DNA of 64,000 bases from JAZKFT01 sp039925965 (GCA_039925965.1 JBDSXW010000094.1:1-64000), one strand, 5' to 3'; positions 48,655 through 58,363 are shown, numbered from the stretch's first letter. Made by a program: numbers and translations. The notes: generated by a model from the sequence alone, not told the origin.

Positions 48655-48720
48655 AACCTATAAGGTCTATTCGGGGCCTCGGATTGAAAGAAGTTTAAAA
48701 AAGTCCTTATAAGTTTTAGC
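48655..48720 (+). terminator. conserved 3' hairpin, element 1
   Basis: AACCTATAAGGTC (48655-48667) pairs imperfectly with GTCCTTATAAGTT (48703-48715), then TTTAGC. The loop begins TATTCGGGGCCTC, shared with the elements at 52381 and 54366. Confidence 0.65.
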
Positions 48721-48777
48721 AGCAATCTTTCCAATCGATAATAATCATTTTCTCCAATCAAAAAAAACAACACAACC

Positions 48778-49764
48778 ATGAAAAAACTCCTCATTATCAG
48801 TGTAGCTGCCACACTTATCTGCAGCATCTCTTTTGCCAAAATATGGCGGGTAAATAACAATGCAGGCGTGGTAGCCAACTTTACCACCGCACAGTTAGCC
48901 AATGACAATGCAAGTGTACTTGCAGGGGATACCATACATATAGAACCCTCCATTACCAGCTATGGCAACCTGACGTGTAACAAAAGGCTTACCTGGATTA
49001 GTACAGGTGCATTTTTAAGCAGCCATCCCAACGAGCAGTTTTCTTCAAATGTGGGTAGTGTGGGCACTGTAAGTACAAATGCCGGCTCAGCAAATTCTGT
49101 ATTCCAAATGTCTATAGCCGGAAATTTCTCGGTGAACACCACTTCTATTTCAATTGACAGGTGCTATGTAAGTAGTAGTATCGTCATAGATCAATTTGCC
49201 AGTGGAGCAAATAATAACACGGTAGTAATAAATTCTTATGTAGGAAGCTCGATCCAAATTTTCGGGAGCAACAACCATATTATTACAAATAATGTGGTGG
49301 GGGCTGGATTTAGTGTTTCTGGCAGTAATACTGCAGCCACCATTACGCATAACGTATTTAATGCAATTTCCACTACTGCATCAGCAGCAGCAAATTCCAT
49401 TATTGAAAACAACATTTTTAATAAAGCGACTGCAGTCGCCAACTTTAACAATTGTACCGTGCAGTATAATATGAGTGGTGCGCCCAATGTGCTACCCGCA
49501 GGCAACAATAACCAAAACAATATTGCCATGGCCTCGGTATTTGTAAACAATAGCGGCACCACCGATTCGGACTGGGTATTAAAAGCTGGCAGCCCTGCTA
49601 TAGGTGCAGGTAGTAATGGCGTAGATATGGGGGCTTTTGGTGGTGGTTCACCTTTTAGACTGGCTATGCAGCCACCTGTACCTGCCATTTACAAGATACA
49701 GGCACCTGCCGCTCCGGCAGGCAATACGCTCAATGTAACATTCAGCACCAAAAGCAATAATTAG
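48778..49764 (+). CDS. secreted right-handed beta-helix-type protein (module copy B), 328 aa
   Basis: Paralogue of the 44506 product. The upstream leader (TTTTCTCCAATC / ACAACACAACC before the ATG), the signal peptide (ISVAATLICSISFA) and the C-terminus ('SPAIGAGSNGVDMGAFGGG', 'STKSNN') are conserved; the central Asn/Ser-rich helix rungs differ. A beta-helix fold is inferred from the short repeating 'NNTVVINSYVGSS'-type turns. It is followed 66 nt later by the second DPGFG-repeat gene, repeating the gene order of copy A. No enzymatic motif seen. Confidence 0.75.
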   Translation: MKKLLIISVAATLICSISFAKIWRVNNNAGVVANFTTAQLANDNASVLAGDTIHIEPSITSYGNLTCNKRLTWISTGAFLSSHPNEQFSSNVGSVGTVSTNAGSANSVFQMSIAGNFSVNTTSISIDRCYVSSSIVIDQFASGANNNTVVINSYVGSSIQIFGSNNHIITNNVVGAGFSVSGSNTAATITHNVFNAISTTASAAANSIIENNIFNKATAVANFNNCTVQYNMSGAPNVLPAGNNNQNNIAMASVFVNNSGTTDSDWVLKAGSPAIGAGSNGVDMGAFGGGSPFRLAMQPPVPAIYKIQAPAAPAGNTLNVTFSTKSNN

Positions 49765-49830
49765 CATTAACCATCCCCGCTTGTGTATGCCGGTTATATA
49801 AGGCTGTGCACAGGCATCAAAACTATTATC

Positions 49831-52367
49831 ATGCAAAAAATTATTGCAATAGTAGTATGCTGGTGTTGGTGTTGGCAGGCAAATGCACAACCCAATATTA
49901 CTGCCGCCGAGTATTTTATAGATACCGACCCGGGTTTTGGCAACGCCACCAGCATCACTATTACTACCCCTTCGCCAAATATTTCCGATCAGGCATTTAG
50001 TGTGCCCATTTCGGGTTTATCACAGGGTATCCATCATTTGTTTATCCGCAGTAAAAATGCCAATAGCAGGTGGGGCGTTACCAACCGGTTTGTTTTTTAT
50101 AAATCATCGTCTGGTGGCGCAGCACCTGGCAACATAGTAAAAGCGGAATATTTCTTCGATACTGATCCCGGCTTTGGTAATGCTATCAATATTCCTGTAA
50201 CGCCGGGTGTAGATATACAGAATATAACTTTTGCCGCCGCATTAGATCTACTTCCGGCGGGTTTACACAGCTTATTTATCCGTAGCAAAAATGCGGGTGG
50301 CGTATGGGGTGTTACTAACCGGCAGTTGTTATACAAGCCTGGTGGAAATTCTGGTACACCCTCTAACATTGTAAAAGCCGAATATTTTTTCGATACCGAT
50401 CCCGGCTTTGGCAGTGCTATTAATATACCGGTAACACCTGGTGCAGATGTACAGAATATAGGCTTTGCAGCTGCATTAGATACCCTTTCGCAGGGGATTC
50501 ATTCGCTTTACATCCGCAGCAAAAATGCCAATGGGGTATGGGGAATTACCAACCGTCAGGTGATGTACAGGGCCAACCCGGCAAGTGGCGTACCCCCCGC
50601 CAATATTACCAATGTGGAGTATTTTATTGATGCCGACCCAGGTATTGGCAATGCCGTACCTATTGCTATAAACGCTGCTGCCAATTTAGCCGATTTTATA
50701 GCGCCAATTAATATTTCGGGTCTTAGCGTTGGTAGCCATAAACTGTATATCCGCAGCCGTACGAGTAGCGGCTGGAGCATCACCAATATCTACACCTTTC
50801 CCATTGCCGCCACCGTCACTTCGCCATTTATTAATGTAAATGCGGTTACTAAAACTTTAATGTGTGCCAGGGATAGTGTAAAAGTATCGTACGATGCCAC
50901 AGGTACCTACAATGCAGGTAATGTGTTCAATGTAGAGCTAAGCGATGCCGGTGGCAGTTTTGCCGCACCGCAGTTAATAGGCACTTACACAGGAATTATA
51001 AGCACCATTATTCCTTGTAGGCTTACCAGCCATTTGCCAGACGGTACTGGCTACCGGGTAAGGGTTAGCAGTACCAACCCTATAATTACGGGTTTGGCCG
51101 GCAGTGATGCCCTCACCATCCACGACCGGCCATACCCACAAACCATTACTGGCCGAACAGAAGTAATGGCACTTACAGTTGGCCCTATAGTGTACCTACT
51201 GTGGCAGGCAGCCAATGGAACTGGTCGCTTACCAATGGCTTAGTTACCAGCGGCCAAACCACCAATAGCACGAATATAACATGGAGCCAACCTGGTAGCC
51301 CAACTTCAACGGGTAACATCTATGTTATAGAATCCAATCAGTATGGTTGTATAGGCGATAGTAGCACCCTTGGCCCAATAACCATTTATAAATTGGGCAT
51401 TAACGACACCGTTCCTGCCACGCTTTGCAAAGCCGATTTACTGCCTGTAAAAATAGGCGCCACCGGCGCTTTTGAAGCAGGCAACACCTACACCGCCGAA
51501 CTAAGTGACGCCAGTGGCAGCTTTGCCAGCCCGGTGTCCACCGCATCAATTGCAGCGAGTGGTAATGGGGTTAATCAACTGAATACTATCAGCCTCACTA
51601 TACCCTTTGGCATACCCAACGGTACGGGCTATCGAATCCGCGTACGCAGCAGCATCCCTACTTTCGTCGGCGATACCTCGGCAGCCATTAGCATTATAAA
51701 ACCCGATATGGGGCCCGACCTTACCCGCACTTATTGCATTACACGTGGTTATAATTTGTTGCTAAACTATACCGACCCGACACTTATTTATGCTTATTAC
51801 GACCAGTCGTTTGTACCCATTGCCAGGCCCGATAGTGTGGAAGCAGGAACGTTCCAAATTATAGGCACCAATGCACAGGGTTGTAAGGATACCGCCTCGA
51901 TAACACTTACCAGCAATCCCACACCCAACCTGGGTGCCGATACTACCGTGTACCATGTATGCCCCGGCGAAACCACCAATATTGTTCCGTTTTATAATAC
52001 CACCGGCCTTACCGCCGTGTGGAACACACCCACACCCACTTTGGCTATTCCCGGCACCTACAGGCTGATAGTTACCAATGGCTTTGGCTGCACCGATACC
52101 GCCTTTGCCTTTGTAATACTGGAAACCGCCACCTGGACAGGAACCGTAAGCAGCGACTGGCACACACCCGGCAATTGGAGTACCGGCAAAGTACCTACCG
52201 ACAGAACGCATGTAATCATCACCGGCCTTGCACCTAATCCATGCATCATTAGTACTGCCAATGCACAGGCTGCCAGCATACAGGTACGTAACGGCGCCAC
52301 CGTGCAAACCACAAACAACAAGGTGGCCGATGTAAAAGGCACATGCCTAACCCTACCGCCGAATTAA
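49831..52367 (+). pseudogene. large secreted DPGFG-repeat protein (module copy B), split by a -1 frameshift
   Basis: The signal peptide (AIVVCWCWCWQANAQ) is followed by four DPGFG repeats ('AEYFIDTDPGFG', 'AEYFFDTDPGFG' twice, 'VEYFIDADPGIG') and the same Ig-like modules as the 46320 protein. At about 51163 one A is missing (GTAATGG where the paralogue context needs GTAAATGG), so the first frame stops at 51243. The second frame, open from 51201, continues 'GSQWNWSLTNGLVTSGQ' to 52367 with the same C-terminus as copy A ('KGTCLTLPPN'). No slippery sequence is seen. It is either a recent pseudogene, a phase-like variant or an assembly error. Confidence 0.78.
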
Positions 52368-52380
52368 AATGACCCTCACA

Positions 52381-52450
52381 AACCTATAAGGTCTATTCGG
52401 GGCTTCAGAAATGAAGCTTGTTGGAAAAAGACCTTATAGGTTTTTAGCGG
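52381..52450 (+). terminator. conserved 3' hairpin, element 2
   Basis: AACCTATAAGGTC (52381-52393) pairs perfectly with GACCTTATAGGTT (52430-52442), then TTTAGCGG. The loop has TATTCGGGG and an inner hairpin GCTTCA-GAAA-TGAAGC with a GNRA-type tetraloop. Confidence 0.8.
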
Positions 52451-52470
52451 GGGCTTAAAATCCGATACAC

Positions 52471-52539
52471 CCCCAGCCTTCTGTTCTTTTCGCGGCTTCC
52501 AATAGGACGCATTTTGGAAAGGACCTTCTGGTTTTTACC
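52471..52539 (+). repeat. divergent hairpin-family element 3
   Basis: The left part AGCCTTCTGTTCTTTTCGCG, then GCTTCC, aligns with the left arm and loop of element 4. The right part GGACCTTCTGGTTTTTACC keeps the T run, but the two arms are direct rather than complementary, so the stem is lost. Confidence 0.45.
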
Positions 52540-52609
52540 CCAACACCAAACATCCTTACTTATTTATTTGACTCAACACTTTTTACAAATCATCTTAAAA
52601 AAATATCAC

Positions 52610-54355
52610 ATGAAAAAAATGTACTCCGCTCTCGTCTTTTCCCTGCTAAGCCTGTTTTGCCCCGCCCAAACACCCGGCAGTGGTAATGCCCTCTCCTTTG
52701 ATGGGGTAGATGATATTGTAACCGTACCACATAATAGCTCCATTGCCGCCAGTAATAGCTTCACGGTAGAGGCATGGGTAAACATCAGTAATATACCCGC
52801 CGATGAAAACTTTCACCAGATATTTGGAAAATACAGGGCAGGAAATGGCTATATGCTATATGCATTCAGGCAGGAGGGCTCCTCTTTTGTAACTTTTAGG
52901 TTTAGAGTGGCCAACTCACCGATGCAACAATTTGAAAATTTTTATTCCCGTAATATCACTACCGAAGATTTTAGAAATAAATGGATGCATTTTGCCGTCA
53001 CTTTCGATGGTGCGTTGGTGAAAATGTATATCAACGGATTATACATAGATGGGCGACCAGCAGCATTTACTTTAAACGATAATATCAATGCCCCTTTTGA
53101 AATTGGCAACAATAATTACTTTGCTACCACAAAATATCCGCTTCTGGGTATGGTAGATGAGGTACGCATTTGGAACCGGGTAATGAATAACTTCGACATC
53201 AAAGAAAGACTTTGCAGCAAAATTACCTCCACTGATCCCTACTATAGCAACCTGAAAGCTTATTACCGGTTTGATGAAGCTACAGGCAATATAGCAACAG
53301 ACCTTACTGCCAACGGAAATAACGGCACCATAGATAATGGCGCAACCCGTATTACTAGCGGGGCTCCATTGGGAGATATTAGCAGCTATTCTTATAATGG
53401 CACTCATACTACCACGCAACTCACCAACAATTTGCGGGGCGATAAATTCAGGGCTAGTATGACCAGCGGCAGCTCCTTCGGTGTACATGTTTATTGTGTA
53501 CAAAGCAGCCCGAATACACTTGTTGGTACCACTCGGGTAGGCGGCAACAACGCCTATTTTGGCGTTTTTGTGCCGCACTTGTATGTAGACGTACCACAAT
53601 ATACTGCCGAATATAATTATGCCGGAATACCCGGGGTAGGCGGTTTAATGTCGCAGAGTAATTTAAGGTTATACAAGCGAACCAACAATGCAGATGTCCT
53701 TTGGACGGATGCGGGGGCCACCTTAAACACATCCAATACCACCCTTACCTGTACAGGCCAGAATACGGAATATATTGTAGGTACAGAAGGCACTATTTTA
53801 CCCACCGACCTGCTTACATTCTCTGCTACCAAAAACGGCAATACCGCCAACCTTTCCTGGGCTACTTCGGCAGAACAAAACAGTAACCAGTTTGTAGTGC
53901 AACGCAGCAGCGATGGCACCCATTTTACCAATATCGCCACTGTGGCCGCCGCAGGCAACTGCAATACACAAAAGCGTTACAACTACATCGACGACCTCAC
54001 AGGCCTCACCAATTACTCCGTCATTTACTACCGGTTACAACTGCGAGATATAAATGGCGAAAGCAAATACAGCCTTATTGCGACCCTCAAAAACATTTTG
54101 GGTAAAGGCATTACTATGCTTCAGCAAAATCCCGTTCAAAACCAGGCCAGGCTCAACTATACCAGCACCCTCTCCGAAAAACTAAGCATTACAATTATGG
54201 ATATGCTTGGTAGAAAAATGACTTATCAGGCTCTGCAGGTAGAACCTGGCAGCAACAAAATCGTCCTCAATACTACTCAACTATCAAAGGGTCTGTACCT
54301 GGTTCAAATAGTAAATAGCCAGGAAAAAGTAGGGTTGAAAATGATTAAAGAATAA
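52610..54355 (+). CDS. LamG-domain protein with type A T9SS sorting domain, 581 aa
   Basis: Secreted protein. The signal peptide 'KKMYSALVFSLLSLFCPAQ' leads into a concanavalin A-like LamG domain (about residues 25-200, 'ALSFDGVDDIVTVPHNSSI', 'FTVEAWVNIS', 'GMVDEVRIWNRVM'). The central region is unknown. A fibronectin-like 'LSWATSAEQNSNQFVVQRSS' unit follows, and a C-terminal type A sorting domain ('NPVQNQARLNYTSTL', 'MDMLGRKMTYQ', 'LSKGLYLVQIV'). Lamin G folds usually bind glycans. ATG 52610 is chosen; the frame is open from 52514. It ends the secreted-protein cluster and has hairpin element 4 behind it. Confidence 0.88.
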   Translation: MKKMYSALVFSLLSLFCPAQTPGSGNALSFDGVDDIVTVPHNSSIAASNSFTVEAWVNISNIPADENFHQIFGKYRAGNGYMLYAFRQEGSSFVTFRFRVANSPMQQFENFYSRNITTEDFRNKWMHFAVTFDGALVKMYINGLYIDGRPAAFTLNDNINAPFEIGNNNYFATTKYPLLGMVDEVRIWNRVMNNFDIKERLCSKITSTDPYYSNLKAYYRFDEATGNIATDLTANGNNGTIDNGATRITSGAPLGDISSYSYNGTHTTTQLTNNLRGDKFRASMTSGSSFGVHVYCVQSSPNTLVGTTRVGGNNAYFGVFVPHLYVDVPQYTAEYNYAGIPGVGGLMSQSNLRLYKRTNNADVLWTDAGATLNTSNTTLTCTGQNTEYIVGTEGTILPTDLLTFSATKNGNTANLSWATSAEQNSNQFVVQRSSDGTHFTNIATVAAAGNCNTQKRYNYIDDLTGLTNYSVIYYRLQLRDINGESKYSLIATLKNILGKGITMLQQNPVQNQARLNYTSTLSEKLSITIMDMLGRKMTYQALQVEPGSNKIVLNTTQLSKGLYLVQIVNSQEKVGLKMIKE

Positions 54356-54365
54356 CCTGCCCCCA

Positions 54366-54428
54366 AACCTTCTGGTCTATTCGGGGCTTCGTCTATGATG
54401 AATGTTCGAATAGACCAAAAGGTTTTAG
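54366..54428 (+). terminator. conserved 3' hairpin, element 4
   Basis: AACCTTCTGGTCTATTCG (54366-54383) pairs with CGAATAGACCAAAAGGTT (54407-54424), 17 of 18 pairs, followed by TTTAGCGG. The stem differs from elements 1-2, but TATTCGGGGCTTC is kept. Confidence 0.8.
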
Positions 54429-54544
54429 CGGGACTTCCAATAAAATACCCTTCCAAATTTGAGACTACTATTAAATGAATGTTCGAAAAACTCCATATAA
54501 GTTGTTACAACAAAATCATCCCCGTTCCTAAATCAACCATCATC

Positions 54545-54859
54545 ATGCAACTCATAACCATTCCCCACAACCGCGGCATCCGCCTGGTACAGGCCGAACA
54601 AATTATTCGTGTAGAAGGCCTGAGCAATTACAGTAAAATACACTTTACCACTGGCCAACCATTGACGGTAGCCAAAGTGCTCCACTGGTTTGAGGATCAC
54701 CTGCCCCAGCAAATGTTTGCCAGGGTGCACCGAAGCCATCTGGTCAATAAGCTGTTTGTACAGGAAATTAATGGTGCCAATTACAGCAACCTGCTGCTCA
54801 CCAATGGTGAAAGCATTAGCATGAGCCGAAGGAAAAAGGTACTACTGATGACAGGATGA
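54545..54859 (+). CDS. stand-alone LytTR DNA-binding protein, 104 aa
   Basis: Consists only of a LytTR domain ('IIRVEGLSNYSKIHFTTGQ', 'FARVHRSHLVNKLFVQEI', 'ISMSRRKK'). There is no receiver domain, so it is not a classical two-component regulator. It may act as a simple activator or repressor. It directly follows the secreted-protein cluster on the same strand and is a candidate local regulator (inference from position only). ATG 54545 is preferred to the in-frame start at 54479. Confidence 0.85.
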   Translation: MQLITIPHNRGIRLVQAEQIIRVEGLSNYSKIHFTTGQPLTVAKVLHWFEDHLPQQMFARVHRSHLVNKLFVQEINGANYSNLLLTNGESISMSRRKKVLLMTG

Positions 54860-54951
54860 GGTGGCGGTGTAGTTCATTTGGTAGGGTGAAAAAACAAATT
54901 GCCCGTAAGGATGACCAGCTTTTGGCAGCCTAAAACAACTGTTGGTAAACG

Positions 54952-55505
54952 TTATTCAAACACCACATTTCTGTACAAAGTGGTTACCGGCAAAGTCATT
55001 TCACCAGATATTATTTCAAAACTATCAGCTTCGCCATACACATGCAGCACCCAGAACCGTCTCCCTGCTTATCATACTTTTCAACCAAGGTTTCTGTACT
55101 GCTGATGATGACATATTCTTTCAGGCTGGGAATATCTCTGTATAGTTTATATTTCCCGCCACTGTCATAATCTTGGGTAGATGGTGAAAGCACTTCAATC
55201 AAAACGGACGGGTTTGTAACAACGTCTTTGTGATTTTCTACGGTTTCTATTTTACCACAAACAATGGATTAATCGGGGTAGGTAAAGAGCGAATTTACCA
55301 TGCTATGTATTTTTAAATCGCTCCGGGAAATCTGGCATTTTTCTATTCAGCACAATCAAATAACTGGTAATGTTTTGGCTGATATCCATGAGCACCCTGC
55401 CATTGCGAAAATTTCCCCTTTATAAAACTCATTTTTTTCCAACGATTTTTCTTCCATTTCCAAATATTTCTCGGCACTATATTTTAAAACAGCTCCGGCA
55501 CTCAT
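54952..55505 (-). pseudogene. Uma2-family (DUF820) endonuclease relict
   Basis: From ATG 55505 the reading 'MSAGAVLKYSAEKYLEMEEK' and 'EFYKGEIFAMAG' is a normal Uma2 start. The rest is scattered over frames: 'FTYPD', stop, 'SIVCGKIETVENHKDVV', 'IEVLSPSTQDYDSGGKYKLY', then a frameshift to 'WVLHVYGEADSFEIISGEM' and a stop at 54952. Several lesions and an internal loss (the catalytic middle) make it a clear pseudogene of the PD-(D/E)XK-like Uma2 family. Confidence 0.78.
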
Positions 55506-55649
55506 AAATTTTTGTTTTGGTAAAAGTACAAGAAATAAAAAGTCTGCAATTGGGTCATTGAGTAAAGCTACGACGGCATACAGTCGTACTCGTGTGCTCA
55601 TCTGGCCAGCGAACATTTCGAACACGACTTTCCTCAGCAACATCCCTCC

Positions 55650-56489
55650 TCAAAACAACCCCCACTCGTCCTCCCACTCGTCCTTTTCAAAACCTGCTAC
55701 CCATTCTTTAAAATACTCCCTGAAAATATCAATCTCTGCGCGTACCGCATCTAACTCGGCGTCGGTGCTGATGCCCATCATGCTGAACGTGCTGCATTCC
55801 TTGTAAGCATCATCCGCCACCTTGCGGACAATGGCGGCATTTTCCATTCGCGACACGTACATGTCGCCAGCCTCGGCGCCTACTATTTTTGCTGGTACTA
55901 TCATTCCATCACCCATCATCATATCCTTTAAATGCTGCAGGTATTCCTCGCTGACCGGGTAATCATCCTCGCCATTTTTTTCAGGATCTGTTGGCTTTAA
56001 TCCTTCGCACAAACCTTCTATCAATAAATACACCTGCTGCCATTGGTGGTATAATTTCCTGGCCCGTTCGTTTTTAAGATTGCTCTTCCATTCATCGCCG
56101 GAATCTCGACCGTATTTCTCAAAGTTCCAGTCGGGAAACGGGCTCAGGCTCCGCATGTCGGTTAGGTTCGGGGTTTCTATTTTACCCTCGCGATTGATCA
56201 TTCTTTCCTCCTCGAGCGCATGCTCATCGTCGCCAAACCTCAGGTATAATTTAGCACCCTTTAAAAACGAGTAGCTGGCAAAGACTGGTTCAATAAGCTC
56301 CAGCATTTTTCTCACATCCGCGCTGTACAGGAAGATGCGGCCATCGGTATCGTCTTCCGCTATTTCATTACCGTCTACCATTCCTGCAGCTTCCTTTTCT
56401 ACTAATACACGCAGGTCTTCCTCAAGCGCCAGCAAGGGATCCATGCTATCTATCCCATACAAAAATTCAATTGTTAAACTCTCATTCAT
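55650..56489 (-). CDS. acidic hypothetical protein, 279 aa
   Basis: I do not recognise the family. The protein is strongly acidic, Met- and Tyr-containing, without signal peptide or membrane segment, so it is cytoplasmic. The N-terminal part ('GRIFLYSADVRKMLELIEPV' followed by 'AKLYLRFGDD') looks like a compact alpha/beta domain. The C-terminus is Asp/Glu/Trp-rich (KDEWEDEWGLF). It is alone between the Uma2 relict and mqo. Confidence 0.65.
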   Translation of the reverse strand: MNESLTIEFLYGIDSMDPLLALEEDLRVLVEKEAAGMVDGNEIAEDDTDGRIFLYSADVRKMLELIEPVFASYSFLKGAKLYLRFGDDEHALEEERMINREGKIETPNLTDMRSLSPFPDWNFEKYGRDSGDEWKSNLKNERARKLYHQWQQVYLLIEGLCEGLKPTDPEKNGEDDYPVSEEYLQHLKDMMMGDGMIVPAKIVGAEAGDMYVSRMENAAIVRKVADDAYKECSTFSMMGISTDAELDAVRAEIDIFREYFKEWVAGFEKDEWEDEWGLF

Positions 56490-56857
56490 GGAATAAAAGT
56501 AAGGGATGAGGCCTCAAAATATCAGGGTAAAAAAGGAAAGAGCTAATCCGCCTAAAAAACAGTTTTCCTATATCCTCTCTTTAAAATAGCCGCTATCGCA
56601 TTTTACCGAAGAACAGGGCTGGCACCCGGGCCTGACAAATCATCAATAAAACCAGTAAGATGCTTGTCAACCCGATTAAATAATGTTCAGACAATGCTGG
56701 CTGCCAACTATTTGCGTATTGCCCCGAAAAATTTGGGGATATCGTGGCTGCGACACCCACAAAACAGGATATTGCAGCCTGGTCTGCAAATGAAGATCTG
56801 CTGAGAAAAAAGTAGGAACAACATTTGTATTTGCCTTACAATTAAACTTCATGACGC
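56490..56857. other. 368-nt intergenic stretch upstream of mqo
   Basis: No full gene. At about 56740-56813 a plus-strand frame reads 'DIVAATPTKQDIAAWSANED' and stops at a TAG. It has the look of a decayed protein C-terminus, but I cannot assign it. TTTGTATTTG at 56824-56833 is a weak promoter-like sequence. Confidence 0.35.
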
Positions 56858-58363
56858 ATGAATATAAAAGACCCTTCATTATCCGAAGGCCCTGATGTGG
56901 TGCTCATCGGCGCCGGCATCATGAGTGCTACGCTAGGTATTATGTTGAAACAATTGCAACCGGGCATCTCCATTGAAATATTGGAGCGCCTGGAAATGAT
57001 CGCGGGCGAAAGCAGCGATGCCTGGAACAATGCAGGTACCGGCCACTCCGCTTTGTGTGAACTCAATTATACCCCGCAAAAAGAAGATGGCTCGGTCGAT
57101 TGTAGCAAAGCTGTTTCCATCCTGGAATCTTTCGAGCAAAGCAAACAGTTTTGGGCCTGGCTGGTAGAGCAAAAAATACTGCCAGCGCCTGAAAATTTTA
57201 TTACCCCGATTCCTCATATGAGTTTTGTGTGGGGAGATGAAAACGTAGACTATTTGAAAAAACGTTGGGTGGGTCTCACCAGCTATCATCCATTCAAGGG
57301 TATGCAATACTCTGAAGGTAAAGCGCAACTCATGGAATGGATGCCCCTCGTAATGGAAGGGCGTGATGCCAATGAGAAAGTAGCGGCCACCAGGATGGAA
57401 ATTGGCACTGACGTAAATTTTGGTGCGCTTACCCGAAGCATGATAAAATACCTGGATGCCCTCGATGGCGTGAACCTGTACCTCCACCACGAGGTCGAGG
57501 ATATCGACTGCCAGGATGATGGCACCTGGGAAATTAACGTGAGGGATCTTGGCGATAAGCTAAGCCGGAAGATTGTAACCAAATTCGTATTCATCGGCGC
57601 TGGCGGCGGTTCGCTGACCTTACTTGAAAAAAGCGATATCCCCGAAGGAAAGGGATTTGGCGGATTCCCGGTAAGCGGCCAATGGCTGCGCTGCACCAAC
57701 CCGGATATTATTAAACGGCATCATGCAAAAGTGTACGGCAAAGCCAGTGTGGGTGCGCCGCCGATGAGTGTGCCGCATCTTGATTCGCGATTTATCGATG
57801 GCGAGCGGGCCTTACTCTTTGGGCCCTACGCTGGTTTCAGCACCAAGTTTCTCAAGCATGGCTCGTTTATGGATTTACCATCTTCTATCAAGTTGAGCAA
57901 TATCGTTCCGATGGTTTCTGCTGGTTTAAAAAATATTCCTTTGACCAAATACCTGGTAAAAGAAGTGATGCAAAGCAGCGACGACCGGCTGGAAGCGCTG
58001 CAGGAATATTTGCCCAATGCGGTAAAAGAAGACTGGGAACTCGAACTGGCTGGCCAGCGGGTGCAGGTGATCAAAAAAGACGAGGAACATGGCGGCGGCG
58101 TGTTGGAATTTGGTACCGAAGTGGTAACTGCTGCTGATGGTTCCCTGGCAGCATTGCTGGGTGCTTCGCCGGGTGCTTCTACATCAGTATCCATTATGCT
58201 TAACCTCATTCAAAATTGTTTTTCAGATAATATGAAAACTGAAGCCTGGCAGCAAAAAGCAAAAGAGATGATTCCGTCTTTTGGAAAAAAACTGATTGAG
58301 CATCCGGAGTTATGCGATGCCATGCGGGAATGGACCAGTAGGGTTTTGGAGCTGAATCAATAA
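56858..58363 (+). CDS. mqo: malate:quinone oxidoreductase
   Basis: FAD-dependent, membrane-associated enzyme that oxidises malate to oxaloacetate and passes electrons to quinone, an NAD-independent citric-acid-cycle step. The FAD-binding start 'DVVLIGAGIMSATLGIMLKQ' and 'SDAWNNAGTGHSALCELNYT' are diagnostic. 'FVFIGAGGGSLTLLEKSDIP' and the C-terminal 'LLGASPGASTSVSIMLNLI' also match. The 501-residue length is normal. Monocistronic. Confidence 0.95.
   Translation: MNIKDPSLSEGPDVVLIGAGIMSATLGIMLKQLQPGISIEILERLEMIAGESSDAWNNAGTGHSALCELNYTPQKEDGSVDCSKAVSILESFEQSKQFWAWLVEQKILPAPENFITPIPHMSFVWGDENVDYLKKRWVGLTSYHPFKGMQYSEGKAQLMEWMPLVMEGRDANEKVAATRMEIGTDVNFGALTRSMIKYLDALDGVNLYLHHEVEDIDCQDDGTWEINVRDLGDKLSRKIVTKFVFIGAGGGSLTLLEKSDIPEGKGFGGFPVSGQWLRCTNPDIIKRHHAKVYGKASVGAPPMSVPHLDSRFIDGERALLFGPYAGFSTKFLKHGSFMDLPSSIKLSNIVPMVSAGLKNIPLTKYLVKEVMQSSDDRLEALQEYLPNAVKEDWELELAGQRVQVIKKDEEHGGGVLEFGTEVVTAADGSLAALLGASPGASTSVSIMLNLIQNCFSDNMKTEAWQQKAKEMIPSFGKKLIEHPELCDAMREWTSRVLELNQ

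Noticed and set aside
51155..51175. Programmed ribosomal frameshift in the DPGFG gene
   Set aside because: No X_XXY_YYZ slippery site or following strong structure was seen; one missing base explains it.
48655..54428. Hairpins as integron attC sites
   Set aside because: No core-site pair, no integrase gene, and each hairpin ends in a T run in the direction of the upstream gene, which fits terminators better.
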